DNA of 64,000 nt from Pseudoxanthomonas suwonensis 11-1 (GTDB taxonomy: Bacteria; Pseudomonadota; Gammaproteobacteria; Xanthomonadales; Xanthomonadaceae), in NCBI RefSeq assembly GCF_000185965.1, contig NC_014924.1, positions 3,100,001-3,164,000 on the forward strand, given 5' to 3'. The notes under the pieces are model-generated. The model worked only from the letters and a program-made list of their open reading frames with translations, made no database searches and was not told the origin of the DNA. Within the stretch, counting starts at the first letter, position 1; each line of letters starts with the position of its first letter. A program made the translations under genes and the position numbers. Positions 34,994 through 44,089 of this stretch are shown here, one piece after another.

Positions 34994-35434
34994 TCAGGCC
35001 CTCAGCAGGAAGGTCACCGGTCCGTCGTTGACCAGGCTGACCACCATATGGGCCCCGAAGCGCCCGGTTTCCACCCTCCCCGGGATCTGCCGGCCGCAGG
35101 ATTCGACCAGCAGGTTGAAGACGCGTTCAGCCTCGGCCGGCGGCGCGGCCGTGCTGAAGCTGGGACGCATGCCCGAACCGGTATCCGCGGCCAGGGTGAA
35201 CTGGCTGACCAGCAGCAGGCCGCCACCGGAGTCGACCAGCGAGCGGTTCATCTTCCCGGCCTCGTCGGAGAACACCCGGTAGCCCAGCAGGCGCTGCGCC
35301 ATCCGCGCCACCTGCGCCTCGCCATCGCCCGGCTGCACCCCGACCAGGGCCAGCAGGCCCGGTCCGGTCTGGCCGACCACTTCCCCTTCGACCTCGACCG
35401 AGGCACGGGTGACGCGCTGGATCAGGGCAAGCAT
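34994..35434 (-). CDS. dtd: D-aminoacyl-tRNA deacylase
   Basis: Removes D-amino acids (and glycine mischarged on tRNA-Ala) from tRNA as a proofreading enzyme. The 146-residue product begins [19 protein letters not shown] and contains the catalytic [18 protein letters not shown] (SQFT and the NXPXF-like MRPSF) and the cross-subunit GP motif in [10 protein letters not shown]. Length is typical. The ATG at 35434 gives the normal N terminus; the upstream open frame lacks similarity. It is divergent from the acyltransferase gene at 35554. Confidence 0.96.
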   Translation of the reverse strand: MLALIQRVTRASVEVEGEVVGQTGPGLLALVGVQPGDGEAQVARMAQRLLGYRVFSDEAGKMNRSLVDSGGGLLLVSQFTLAADTGSGMRPSFSTAAPPAEAERVFNLLVESCGRQIPGRVETGRFGAHMVVSLVNDGPVTFLLRA

Positions 35435-35553
35435 GCGGGGCGGGGCTCCTTGGTCGACGGACGGCCAAGCATCGGGCCTGCGCCGCCGGCTGTCACCGGG
35501 TCCAGGGGCGGCGTGGCGGGCGGGTCGAGGGGGCGACCGGCTAGACTTCACCC

Positions 35554-36465
35554 ATGTCAGCGCAACGCCGTGCCCGCTTCCTGTTCGCCCTCGCCTCGCT
35601 CCTGGGCATGCTTCCCTGGCCGCTGCTGTACCGCCTCGGCGACGGCGTGGCCGCGCTGTGGCGCTGGCGCAACGTGCGCGAGAGCCGGGTCGCCCGCCGC
35701 AACCTCGAACTGGCCTTCCCCGGGCTGGACGCGGCCGCGCGCGAGGACCTGCACCGCCGGATCCTGCGCACCACCGCCCGCCAGGCGCTGGAGACCATCA
35801 AGCTGTGGACCCGGCCGCCTGGGGAGAACCTGCGGCTGCTGCGCGCTCGCCATGGCGAGGCCCTGTACGACGCCGCGCTGGCCGCGGGCAAGGGCGTGAT
35901 CGTCGCGGCCCCGCACTTCGGCAACTGGGAGCTGCTGAACCAGTGGCTGGCCTCGCGCGGCCAGATCGCGGTGGTGTACCGGCCGCCGGAGTCGCCCACC
36001 GGCGACGCGTTCCTGCAGATCGTCCGCGGCGTGGACAACGTGCGCCAGGTGCGCGCCGAAGGCCCGGCCGTGCGCCAGCTGTGGAAGGTGCTCAAGGAAG
36101 GCGGCGCCGTGGGCATCCTGCCGGACCAGCAGCCCAAGGCCGGCGACGGCGAGTTCGCCCCGTTCTTCGGCATGCAGGCGCTGACCATGACCCTGCTGTC
36201 GCGCCTGGCCGAGCGCACAGGCGCGCCGGTGCTGTTCGCCTGGTGCGAGCGCATCGGCGATGGCCCGGAGTTCGAGCTGCATGTCGAGCCGGCGCCCGCA
36301 GGGATCGGCGACCCGGATCCACGGGAGGCCGTGGCCTGCCTCAACGCCGAGGTCGAGCGCATCGCCCGGCGCTCGCTGGCGCAGTACCAGTGGACCTACA
36401 AGCGCTACACCCTGCGCCCCCCGGGCAGCGGCGAACCGAATCCGTACGGGAAGAACAGGCGCTGA
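35554..36465 (+). CDS. LpxL/HtrB-type lipid A acyltransferase
   Basis: An inner-membrane acyl-ACP-dependent transferase of the lysophospholipid acyltransferase superfamily, expected to add a secondary acyl chain to lipid A. The 303-residue product has an N-terminal membrane helix (about 8-27), the catalytic HX4E motif HFGNWE (His121, Glu126), [12 protein letters not shown] and [13 protein letters not shown] for substrate binding. It could instead acylate another lipid (ornithine lipid or aryl polyene), but LpxL-type spacing favours lipid A. It is separated by 101 bases from the PH-domain genes downstream, so co-transcription is possible but not shown. Confidence 0.9.
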   Translation: MSAQRRARFLFALASLLGMLPWPLLYRLGDGVAALWRWRNVRESRVARRNLELAFPGLDAAAREDLHRRILRTTARQALETIKLWTRPPGENLRLLRARHGEALYDAALAAGKGVIVAAPHFGNWELLNQWLASRGQIAVVYRPPESPTGDAFLQIVRGVDNVRQVRAEGPAVRQLWKVLKEGGAVGILPDQQPKAGDGEFAPFFGMQALTMTLLSRLAERTGAPVLFAWCERIGDGPEFELHVEPAPAGIGDPDPREAVACLNAEVERIARRSLAQYQWTYKRYTLRPPGSGEPNPYGKNRR

Positions 36466-36566
36466 GGTTCCAGGCGGGGCGGCGCCACGCCGGCCGTCCG
36501 CAGCGTCTGCCCAAGCGCCGCGGCAACGCTTAGGATCGGGGTCCCGCGATCCCGTGAAGACCCGCC

Positions 36567-37082
36567 GTGATTGAGCCCGCGTTCGAGCCGCCCGCCCTGC
36601 CCGCGTCCCCGGCACCCGGGGACTGGCAGCCGCTGCCCCGTCGCGGCGCACTGCTGTACGCAGGCGGCCTGGCGATCTCCCTGACCCTGCCGCTGGTGTT
36701 CGTGGCCGGAACCGTCGGGGCCAAGCTGCTGGATTCCCCGCGCTGGCTGCTGGTGGTGCTGGCGGCCGCGGCCGGCCTCCTCGTCGGTGGCGGCATCGGC
36801 CGCATGCGTCATCGCCGCATCGGCTGGAAGCTGGACGATGACGGTTTCGCCACCCGCCGCGGTGGCTGGTGGCGCAGCGAAACCCTGGTGCCGGTGTCGC
36901 GCGTGCAGCACCTGGACCTGGAGCGCGGACCGCTGGAACGACGGCTGGGCCTGGCCACCCTGGTGGTGCACACCGCCGGCACCCGCATGGCAGCAGTGAA
37001 ACTGCCGCTGCTGGCGCTGGAGGATGCCGAGCTCCTGCGCGACCGCCTGGCCCGCCAGGTCGAACACGACGACGCCCTGTGA
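36567..37082 (+). CDS. PH domain-containing membrane protein (YdbS-like)
   Basis: A 171-residue protein with two membrane helices (about 29-51 and 60-77) followed by a bacterial PH-like (bPH2, DUF304) domain containing TRRGGWWRSETLVPVSRVQHLDL. The GTG at 36567 is the start; it lacks a strong ribosome site but no ATG is available. Its stop overlaps the GTG of the larger partner by four bases (GTGA). YdbS/YdbT pairs occur together widely and are of uncertain role at the membrane. Confidence 0.88.
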   Translation: MIEPAFEPPALPASPAPGDWQPLPRRGALLYAGGLAISLTLPLVFVAGTVGAKLLDSPRWLLVVLAAAAGLLVGGGIGRMRHRRIGWKLDDDGFATRRGGWWRSETLVPVSRVQHLDLERGPLERRLGLATLVVHTAGTRMAAVKLPLLALEDAELLRDRLARQVEHDDAL

Positions 37083-38587
37083 GCAGTCCCGACGCCATCG
37101 CCGCAGAAGCGCCCGAGCACCGGCTGCACCCGTGGTCGTGGCTGTTCGTGCTGCTGCAGCAGCTGCGCCAGTTCGTGGTGCCGCTGCTGGCGCTGCTGAT
37201 CGCCGGGCGTCGCGACAACGGACCATGGGAGTACGCCGAGTACGCGCCACTGGCCGGCGTGCTGGTCCTGGTCGTGGTCTCGATCCTGCAGTACTTCACC
37301 TACCGCTACCGCATCGGCCGCGATGGCATCAGCGTGCGCAGCGGCCTGCTGCAGCGGAACCTGCGGCAGATCCCGTTCGCCCGCATCCACAACGTGGTCC
37401 TGCACCAGAGCGTGCTGCACCGGGTGTTCAACGTGGCCGAGGTGCGCCTGGAGGCGGCCGGCGGGCAGAAACCGGAAGCGCAGATGCGTGTGCTGGGCAT
37501 GGACCAGGCGCTGGAACTGGAGCGCCTGGTGCGCGATCGCGGCGCGGCCCCGGCGGCCGCGGACGCGGAGACACAGGCCGCCGCGAAGCCGCCGCTGCTG
37601 GCGCTTTCCACAGTCGAGGTGGTCCGCCTGGGGCTCGTTTCCAACCGCGGCATGATCGTGTTCGCCGCCGGCTTCGGCCTGGTCTGGCAGGTGTTCCCGG
37701 AAAAGGCCGTGGCCGGCCTGCTGCAGGAATGGTTCCGCGGCGCGATGGGCTATGCCGGCGGGCTGCACCTGGGCTGGATGGCGATGGCGGCCGCCGGGCT
37801 CGCGTTCGCCACGGTGTTCGTGCTGGTGCTGCGGCTGCTGTCCGTGGTCCTGGCCCTGGTCCAGTACCACGGCTTCCGCCTGGTCGAGGACCAGCGCCGG
37901 CTGACCGTGGAGCGCGGCCTGCTGGCCCGCATCCGCACCAGCGTGGCGCCACGCCGGATCCAGGCCTGGCATATCGAGGAGACCCTGCTGCACCGCTGGT
38001 TCGGGCGCCGCGCGCTGCGAATCGATACCGCCGTCGGCGGCCAGGAGAACGATCCGCGCAAGCTGCGCGAGCTGGCCCCGATCGCCAGGTCGGAAACCTG
38101 CGACGAACTGCTGCGCCACCTGGTACCGCAGCTGGAGTGGCCGCCGCAGTGGCATGCCCTGCCGCGTCGCAGCTGGTGGCGGCTGTTTGCCGGCAGCGTG
38201 CCCTGGAACCTGCTGGTGGCCGCGGCGCTGTGCTGGAACTTCGGCCCGTGGGGCCTGCTGGTGCTGGCGTGGCTGCCGTGGTCGGCCTATGCCGCACGGC
38301 GCCAGGCCGGATGGATGGGCTATGCGGTGGATGCGCGCCAGGTCGCGGTGCGCGGTGGCTGGTGGTCGCGCTGGTGGCGGCTGGCCGAGGTCGACAAGAT
38401 CCAGGCCCTGCGCCTGCAGCGCACGCCGCTGGACCGCTGGCTGGGCACGGCCAGCCTGCTCATGGATACCGCCGGTGCGGGGGCGATGTCGCCACCGCTG
38501 CGGATCCGCTTCCTGCCCGAGGCCGAGGCGCGCGAACTGCAGGCCAGGCTCGGCCGGCTGCTGGCGCAGCGGCGCCTGCGCTGGTGA
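37079..38587 (+). CDS. PH domain-containing membrane protein (YdbT-like)
   Basis: A 502-residue partner of the preceding gene with three bPH2 (DUF304) domains between paired membrane helices: SVRSGLLQRNLRQIPFARIH (first), LTVERGLLARIRTSVAPRRI (second) and VAVRGGWWSRWWRLAEVDKI (third). Each has the conserved R-x-I/V-Q motif (RIQAWHIE, KIQALRLQ). It begins with GTG at 37079 inside the stop of the preceding gene; the open frame continues upstream, but that is the neighbour in another frame. The function is unknown; it probably forms a membrane complex with the 171-residue protein. Confidence 0.9.
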   Translation: MSSPDAIAAEAPEHRLHPWSWLFVLLQQLRQFVVPLLALLIAGRRDNGPWEYAEYAPLAGVLVLVVVSILQYFTYRYRIGRDGISVRSGLLQRNLRQIPFARIHNVVLHQSVLHRVFNVAEVRLEAAGGQKPEAQMRVLGMDQALELERLVRDRGAAPAAADAETQAAAKPPLLALSTVEVVRLGLVSNRGMIVFAAGFGLVWQVFPEKAVAGLLQEWFRGAMGYAGGLHLGWMAMAAAGLAFATVFVLVLRLLSVVLALVQYHGFRLVEDQRRLTVERGLLARIRTSVAPRRIQAWHIEETLLHRWFGRRALRIDTAVGGQENDPRKLRELAPIARSETCDELLRHLVPQLEWPPQWHALPRRSWWRLFAGSVPWNLLVAAALCWNFGPWGLLVLAWLPWSAYAARRQAGWMGYAVDARQVAVRGGWWSRWWRLAEVDKIQALRLQRTPLDRWLGTASLLMDTAGAGAMSPPLRIRFLPEAEARELQARLGRLLAQRRLRW

Positions 38588-38600
38588 GCGCAGGCGCGGC

Positions 38601-39650
38601 TCAGAAGCCCCAGTAACCCAGTTCGCGGCGGATCTGCAGCGCGCGCCAGCGTGCGGCCAGCGGCTTGCGCGCCAGGGTATGCAGGCCGGCCTGCAGCAGG
38701 GCCTCGGTGGCCTCGATCACCCGCTCCGAGGAACGGCCGTCGCGGTACGGATGGATCGCGTCGGCATAGCTGGCGATCGCCTCGCGCAGCGCCGGCTCCG
38801 GCGCGAATGCGCGGGCCAGCATAGCCGGCAGCGCCGCCGGATCATCGAAGTCGATCATGTGCGGCTTGGGCGCGCGGTTGCGGAAGGTCACCACCGGCTT
38901 GTGCTGGACCACGAACTCGGACACCACCGAGGTGGTGTCGGCCAGCAGCACGTCGGCGGCGCGCTGGGCGGTGACCAGCTGCTCGGGCTCGACGAAGGCG
39001 GCATTGGCGCCGGCCAGGGAGCGGTAGCGTTCGAACAGCTCCGGCGGGCACTTGGGATGCAGGGTCAGCAGCCAGTAGCGGCTGCCCTCGGCGACCTGGG
39101 CGGCGATGGCGTCGAACAGGTGCGGGGCCGCGCTCAGGCGCTCGGTGAAGGTCGAGGCGAACATCACCACCGGGCGCCCGGCGGCCGGCGCGCGCAGCGC
39201 CGCGGCCGCGCCGCCGTCGTCGCGGAACAGCGGGTCGAGCTTGGGCCAGCCGGTCTCGGTGACGGCGAAGTGGCCCTGCTCGCGGGCCAGGGCTTGGAAC
39301 GGCGCGGTGGTCGCCGGCCCCTGGGTGCAGTAGAGGTCGAACAGGCCGCGCACGCGGAAGTGGCCGCGGCCGTCGGCACGCTTCTCCACGTTGAAGCCGT
39401 GGAACAGCTGGACCTTGGCGCCGGAGACGAAGGTCGGGACCTCGTTGGAGGCGCTGAACACCGCGCGCGGGCGCAGCCGTACCGCCTCGCGCACGCCTAC
39501 CGCGCGCACCGGGCCAGGCAGGCGCAGGCCGGAGGCGCCAGCGGCCAGCAGCGCGTGCACGCCGTGGCCGCGGGCGTGCAAGGCGTCGGCCAGCGGCTGC
39601 AGAATGGGCAACCCGTAGCGCTCGGTCGCAAACAGCAGGTAGTCCGCCAT
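38601..39650 (-). CDS. CDP-glycerol glycerophosphotransferase-like protein
   Basis: A 349-residue GT-B-like transferase of the teichoic-acid polymerase (TagB/TagF, PF04464) type, unusual in that Gram-negatives lack teichoic acid and probably use it for an LPS or capsule modification. Visible features are an N-terminal FATERYGLPILQPLADAL, KVQLFHGFNVEK (the HG-x-x-x-K segment), VMFASTFTERLS, LTLHPKCPPE and ADTTSVVSEFVV (phosphate-binding). The ATG at 39650 fits the family start; the frame continues to 39812. It is divergent from the LPS-type glycosyltransferase at 39694, 43 bases away, suggesting joint control. The substrate is unknown. Confidence 0.85.
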   Translation of the reverse strand: MADYLLFATERYGLPILQPLADALHARGHGVHALLAAGASGLRLPGPVRAVGVREAVRLRPRAVFSASNEVPTFVSGAKVQLFHGFNVEKRADGRGHFRVRGLFDLYCTQGPATTAPFQALAREQGHFAVTETGWPKLDPLFRDDGGAAAALRAPAAGRPVVMFASTFTERLSAAPHLFDAIAAQVAEGSRYWLLTLHPKCPPELFERYRSLAGANAAFVEPEQLVTAQRAADVLLADTTSVVSEFVVQHKPVVTFRNRAPKPHMIDFDDPAALPAMLARAFAPEPALREAIASYADAIHPYRDGRSSERVIEATEALLQAGLHTLARKPLAARWRALQIRRELGYWGF

Positions 39651-39693
39651 CAATACTCCAGCCTCCCAGCCGGACCCCTCGCAAGGCGGCACC

Positions 39694-40470
39694 GTGCCGC
39701 TTTCGGCCTGCATTATCGCGTTCAACGAGGCCGGCCGCATCGGGGACTGCCTGGCCTCGCTGTCCTTCTGCGACGAGATCGTGGTGGTCGACTCCGGCTC
39801 CACCGACGCCACCGCGGCCCTGTGCGAGGCCGCCGGCGCGCGCGTGCTGCAGCGGCCGTTCGACGGCTTCCGCAGCCAGAAGCAGTTCGCGGTCGAGCAG
39901 GCACGCCACGACTGGGTGCTTTGCCTGGACGCGGACGAGCGGGTCGGCCCGGAACTGCGCGAATCGATCCTCGCCGCGCGCGCGGGTGGTTTCTCCGGCG
40001 CCGCCGGCTACCGCTTCCCGCGGCTGTCGGACTACTTCGGCCGCTTCCTGCGCCACGGCAACGCCTATCCGGACCGGGTGCTGCGCCTGTTCGACCGCCG
40101 CCGCGGCGGCTGGCGCGGCGAGCGCGAGATCCACGAGGCCGCGAGCGTCGACGGCCCCGTGCACGACCTGCGTGGCGACCTCATCCACTACCCCTACCGT
40201 TCGCTGGAGCAGCAGCTGGCCAAGACCCAGCGCTATGCGCGGATGATGGCCGAGCACGAATTCGCCCGTGGCAAGCGCGCGACCTGGACCAGGCTGGTGC
40301 TGGCGCCGGCCTGGCGCTTCTGGCGCGGCTACGTGCTGCGTGCCGGCTTCCTCGACGGCTGGCACGGCCTGGTCTACGCCTACGTGCGCGCCAACTACGT
40401 GCGGCAGAAGGCGATCATGCTGTGGCTGCTGCAGAACGGGCAGGCCGTCGCCGATCCACCGCGCGAGTGA
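39694..40470 (+). CDS. Family 2 glycosyltransferase, WaaE/KdtX-like
   Basis: A 258-residue transferase that resembles the LPS core beta-1,4-glucosyltransferases. Motifs: ACIIAFNEAGRIGDCL, EIVVVDSGSTDAT, CLDADERVGPELRE (DAD metal site), FPRLSDYFGRFLRHG and GGWRGEREIHEA. The GTG at 39694 is the only start placing the first strand correctly. A membrane-associating C-terminal helix (KAIMLWLLQNG) ends it. It is divergent from the glycerophosphotransferase-like gene, and both probably act on outer-membrane glycolipid. Confidence 0.9.
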   Translation: MPLSACIIAFNEAGRIGDCLASLSFCDEIVVVDSGSTDATAALCEAAGARVLQRPFDGFRSQKQFAVEQARHDWVLCLDADERVGPELRESILAARAGGFSGAAGYRFPRLSDYFGRFLRHGNAYPDRVLRLFDRRRGGWRGEREIHEAASVDGPVHDLRGDLIHYPYRSLEQQLAKTQRYARMMAEHEFARGKRATWTRLVLAPAWRFWRGYVLRAGFLDGWHGLVYAYVRANYVRQKAIMLWLLQNGQAVADPPRE

Positions 40471-40537
40471 GGCATCCACGCGCCATCGAGTACGCGACCA
40501 GGTGCTGACAACCCTGGGTTACCAGCCTTCTCCCTTG

Positions 40538-40565
40538 CCCCTCTCCCAAAGCGAGAGGGGTTCTT
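40538..40565 (+). terminator. Intrinsic terminator of the WaaE-like gene
   Basis: CCCCTCTC (40538-40545) pairs with GAGAGGGG (40553-40560) around a seven-base loop and is followed by TTCTT. It lies between convergent genes. Confidence 0.75.
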
Positions 40566-40593
40566 GCTGCATTGCCGGAGCGGGGGCTGCAGG

Positions 40594-40974
40594 TCAGCGC
40601 GGCGGCGCCGCCAGCTCGCGCGCGTCGAGGTAGCCGTCGCCGTTGGCGTCCTGGCGGACGAAGCGCTCGGCCAGGCGGCGGCGGTGTTCCTCGAGGCTGA
40701 TCGGCTTGCCCTTGCCGCCGGGCTGCTCCTCCGGGGAGAGGACGCCGTCGCCATTGCGGTCCATGCGCTCGAAGGCATAGCCCATCCAGGCCACGTACTC
40801 GTCCTGCGAAACCCGGCCGTCGCCGTCGGTGTCCATGCGCGCCAGGTAGTCGGAGGTACGCTCGACCTGGGCGGCGGCCGGTCCTGCGAAGGCAACGACC
40901 AGCAGGCCACATGACAGCAGGCCCGGGCGCTTCCGCCCGGGCCTGTCGATTGCATCGCGTGGGAGCTGCCGCAT
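40594..40974 (-). CDS. Secreted EF-hand protein
   Basis: A 126-residue protein with a Sec signal (about 15-36, GLLSCGLLVVAFAGPAAAQ) and three EF-hand loops: DTDGDGRVSQDE, DRNGDGVLSPEE and DANGDGYLDARE, each with acidic residues at the calcium-binding positions. It is predicted to be periplasmic and bind calcium. Its ATG overlaps the TGA of the desaturase gene by one base (TGATG), so it is the second gene of that unit; the functional link is not known. The long open frame upstream in this frame is shadow of the desaturase. Confidence 0.88.
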   Translation of the reverse strand: MRQLPRDAIDRPGRKRPGLLSCGLLVVAFAGPAAAQVERTSDYLARMDTDGDGRVSQDEYVAWMGYAFERMDRNGDGVLSPEEQPGGKGKPISLEEHRRRLAERFVRQDANGDGYLDARELAAPPR

Positions 40975-42173
40975 CAGTGCGCCAGGGCGTAGCCCTTGAG
41001 GCGCATCGAGTATTCCTGCAGCGCGCGGATGCCCGAGGCCTCGGCCTCCTGGCACCAGGCCTGCAGCTGGCGCAGGCGCTCCTGGGCGTCGTTGCTGCGC
41101 GCCTCGAGCAGGGCGGCCAGGCGGGCGCGATGCTCGACCAGCTCCTTGATCCGCGGACGCTGCTGCACCCATTCGCGCAGCTGCTCGCGCGCATCCGGCT
41201 TGAGCCAGCGGCCATCGTCGACCAGGCCACGGCGCATGCGGCGCGGCAGCAGCTCGCGCATGCGCGCACCGGCGGCGGCGGCTTCCTCGCGCAGGACCGG
41301 CATCAGCACGTTGCGCTTGTAGTCGGTCATGGCCTGGAAGCGGTGCGACAGCAGCGCGCGCAGGGTTTCGGTGTCCGGCGCGGCGATGTTCGGGCGGATG
41401 TCCAGGCTCGGCGCCACGCGCAGGACCTTGGCCAGGCCGACCTTCTCCATCGCCTTGATCGCCGCCCAGCCGATGTCGAACTCCCAGCGGCGCATCGAGA
41501 AGCGCGCCGAGGACGGGAAGGCGTGGTGGTTGTTGTGCAGCTCCTCGCCGCCGATCCAGAACGCCCACGGGGTGAGGTTGGTCGAGGTGTCGGCGGATTC
41601 GAAGTTGCGGTAGCCCCACCAGTGGCCGAGGCCGTTGACCACGCCGGCGGCCCAGAACGGGATCCAGGCCATCTGGATCGCCCAGATGGCGATGCCCGGC
41701 AGGCCGAACAGGACGAAGTTCACCAGCAGCAGCAGGGTCGGGCCCATGTTGGCGTGCGGGGTGTAGACATGGCGCTCGAGCCAGTCGTCCGGCGCGCCCT
41801 TCCCGTACTGCTCGATGCTGGCGCGGTCGGCGCGGGCCTCGCGGTACAGCTCCACGCCCTGCCAGAAGACCTTGCCGATGCCGCGGGTCTGCGGGCTGTG
41901 CGGGTCTTCCTCGGTCTCGACCTTGGCGTGGTGCTTGCGGTGGATGGCCACCCACTCCCGGGTGATCATCGAGGTCGTCAGCCAGGTCCAGAAGCGGAAG
42001 AAGTGCGAGACCACGGGGTGGAAGTCCACGCCGCGGTGGGCCTGGCTGCGGTGCAGGTAGAGGGTGACAGCGAAGATCGTCAGCTGGGTGAAGACCAGCA
42101 GCACGGCCAGCAGGCCAAGCCAGCCGAGGCCGGCAACGCCGGAAGTGAGGAACTGGATAACGGAATCGGACAT
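40974..42173 (-). CDS. Fatty acid desaturase (acyl-CoA desaturase-like)
   Basis: A membrane di-iron desaturase that introduces a double bond into fatty acyl chains. The 399-residue product has four hydrophobic segments (about 12-40, 55-70, 140-165, 170-185) and the three histidine boxes HRSQAH (41-46), HRKHH (78-82) and HNNHH (about 213-217). A C-terminal ~130-residue cytoplasmic tail (REQLREWVQQRPRIKELVEH, with coiled-coil character) goes beyond the core domain. The ATG at 42173 gives MSDSVIQFLTSG; the frame runs further upstream but that is antisense of the ABC gene. It is followed by the coupled EF-hand gene. Confidence 0.93.
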   Translation of the reverse strand: MSDSVIQFLTSGVAGLGWLGLLAVLLVFTQLTIFAVTLYLHRSQAHRGVDFHPVVSHFFRFWTWLTTSMITREWVAIHRKHHAKVETEEDPHSPQTRGIGKVFWQGVELYREARADRASIEQYGKGAPDDWLERHVYTPHANMGPTLLLLVNFVLFGLPGIAIWAIQMAWIPFWAAGVVNGLGHWWGYRNFESADTSTNLTPWAFWIGGEELHNNHHAFPSSARFSMRRWEFDIGWAAIKAMEKVGLAKVLRVAPSLDIRPNIAAPDTETLRALLSHRFQAMTDYKRNVLMPVLREEAAAAGARMRELLPRRMRRGLVDDGRWLKPDAREQLREWVQQRPRIKELVEHRARLAALLEARSNDAQERLRQLQAWCQEAEASGIRALQEYSMRLKGYALAH

Positions 42174-42308
42174 TGCCGGTGGGACTCGAGGTAGCGGAAC
42201 GGTCCGGACCGAGGCCCGGGCAAGGACATGATGGGCCCTCCTCCGGCAAACTTCATCCTGCACCGCACGGTCTGGTCCCTGGCGGCTGCCACCGTTCAGG
42301 AAACCTTG

Positions 42309-43148
42309 ATGCCCCTGCCCGCCCCACAGGCCCCTTCCGACTCCCTCCCACCCCTGATCGAACTGGACCGCGCCAGCGTGGTGCGCGGCCAGGTCCGGGT
42401 GCTGGATGAACTGACCCTGCGCATCGACCAGGGCCAGCACACCGCGATCCTCGGCCCCAACGGCTGCGGCAAGTCGACCCTGATCAAGCTCATCACCCGC
42501 GAGCTCTACCCGCTGGCGCGCGCCGGGGATACCCCCGTCCGGGTCATGGGCCAGGCCCGCTGGCAGGTGGACCGGCTGCGCTCGCAGCTGGGCATCGTCA
42601 CCGGCGACTTCGGCGCCACCCTGGGCCGGCTGGAGAACCTCACCGCCGAGGACGCGGTGCTGGGCGGGCTGTTCGCCAGCTTCGCGCTGCCGCCGTTCAG
42701 GGAGATCAGCGACGACCAGCGCGATCGGGCGGCCGAGGCCCTGGAACGGGCCGGCGCCCTGCCGCTGCGCCGGCGCTACTACGCCGAGCTGTCGGCCGGC
42801 GAGCAGCGCCGGGTGCTGATCGCCCGCGCCCTGGTCAACCGCCCCCAGGCCCTGCTGCTGGACGAGCCCAGCACCGCGCTGGACCTGGTCGCCCGCGGCC
42901 ACCTGCTGGAAAGCCTGCGCGGCCTGGCCCGCGAGGGCGTGACCCTGGTCCTGGTCACCCACCACGTCGAGGAGATCGTCCCCGAGATCGGCCGGGTGGT
43001 GCTGATGCAGGGCGGGCGCATCCTCGGCGACGGTGCCCCGGCCGACATGCTGACGGGCGAGCACCTGTCCCAGGCCTTCGGCGGCCCGGTGCGGGTCTGG
43101 CAGGACCCCCAGGCCGACGGCGTGCGCTACCTGGCCGTGGCAGGCTGA
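42309..43148 (+). CDS. ABC transporter ATP-binding protein
   Basis: A 279-residue ATPase with Walker A GPNGCGKST, Q-loop, signature LSAGEQRRV (instead of LSGGQ), Walker B LLLDEPSTALDL and H-loop THHVEEI. It resembles stand-alone ModF/YlmA-like ATPases: no permease is next to it. The ATG at 42309 has AGGAAACCT upstream; an earlier in-frame ATG (42228) lacks a ribosome site and adds poorly conserved residues. mutM begins three bases after the stop. Transport or non-transport role (for example regulating another ABC system) is open. Confidence 0.88.
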   Translation: MPLPAPQAPSDSLPPLIELDRASVVRGQVRVLDELTLRIDQGQHTAILGPNGCGKSTLIKLITRELYPLARAGDTPVRVMGQARWQVDRLRSQLGIVTGDFGATLGRLENLTAEDAVLGGLFASFALPPFREISDDQRDRAAEALERAGALPLRRRYYAELSAGEQRRVLIARALVNRPQALLLDEPSTALDLVARGHLLESLRGLAREGVTLVLVTHHVEEIVPEIGRVVLMQGGRILGDGAPADMLTGEHLSQAFGGPVRVWQDPQADGVRYLAVAG

Positions 43149-43151
43149 GCC

Positions 43152-43967
43152 ATGCCCGAGCTGCCCGAGGTCGAGACCACCCGCCGCGGCCTGGCACCGC
43201 ACGTGGAGGGACGCCGGGTCACCACCGTCACCCTGCGCCGCCCCGACCTGCGCTGGCCGATCCCGCGGGAGGTGGTGGAGGAACTGCCGGGGCGGCGCAT
43301 CGCCGCGGTCCGTCGCCGCGCCAAGTACCTGCTGCTGGACACCGACCGGGGCGACAGCGCCCTGCTGCACCTGGGCATGTCCGGGATGCTGCGGGTACTG
43401 CCGCCGGAAACGCCGGTGAACACCCACGACCATGTCGACATCAGCCTGGATTCGGGCCGGGTACTGCGCTTCACCGACCCGCGCCGTTTCGGCTGCCTGC
43501 TGTGGCAGCCGGCCGGCACCGTGCACGAACTGCTGCAGGACCTGGGTCCCGAGCCGCTGTCCGGGGACTTCGACGGCGACTGGCTATACGCCCGCAGCCG
43601 TGGCCGCAGCGCACCGGTGAAGGCATTCCTGATGGACCAGCGGATCGTGGTCGGCGTGGGCAACATCTATGCGGCCGAGAGCCTTTTCCGCGCCGGCATC
43701 TCGCCGCTGCGGGCGGCCGGCAAGGTCTCCCGTGCCCGCTACATCGCCCTGGCCGATGCGGTGAAGGAAATCCTCGGCTACGCCATCACCCGCGGCGGCA
43801 CCACCCTGCGCGACTTCCTCAATCCGGACGGCGCGCCGGGATATTTCGAGCAGGAGCTGGCGGTCTACGGCCGCGGCGGCCTGCCCTGCCCGGCCTGCGG
43901 CACGCCGCTGCGCGAGGCCAGCATCGGCCAGCGCACCAGTGCCTGGTGCCCACGCTGCCAGCGTTGA
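43152..43967 (+). CDS. mutM: Formamidopyrimidine-DNA glycosylase
   Basis: Excises 8-oxoguanine and formamidopyrimidines from oxidised DNA and nicks the backbone. The 271-residue product has the exact catalytic N terminus [13 protein letters not shown] (Pro2 nucleophile, Glu3), the conserved lysine after [24 protein letters not shown], and the C-terminal zinc finger CPACGTPL ... CPRCQR with all four cysteines. It starts three bases after the ABC gene and is probably co-transcribed. Confidence 0.97.
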   Translation: MPELPEVETTRRGLAPHVEGRRVTTVTLRRPDLRWPIPREVVEELPGRRIAAVRRRAKYLLLDTDRGDSALLHLGMSGMLRVLPPETPVNTHDHVDISLDSGRVLRFTDPRRFGCLLWQPAGTVHELLQDLGPEPLSGDFDGDWLYARSRGRSAPVKAFLMDQRIVVGVGNIYAAESLFRAGISPLRAAGKVSRARYIALADAVKEILGYAITRGGTTLRDFLNPDGAPGYFEQELAVYGRGGLPCPACGTPLREASIGQRTSAWCPRCQR

Positions 43968-44089
43968 CGGCTGCAGGGGACGCCGCCACGGTTTGCTGAA
44001 CAGGGAGATTCCGCCCCGCCTGCCGCGGCGGGCCGCCCGTGCGCCGGATGCTTAATATGGCGCGCCAATCCCCCTTACCGATCGCGCCC

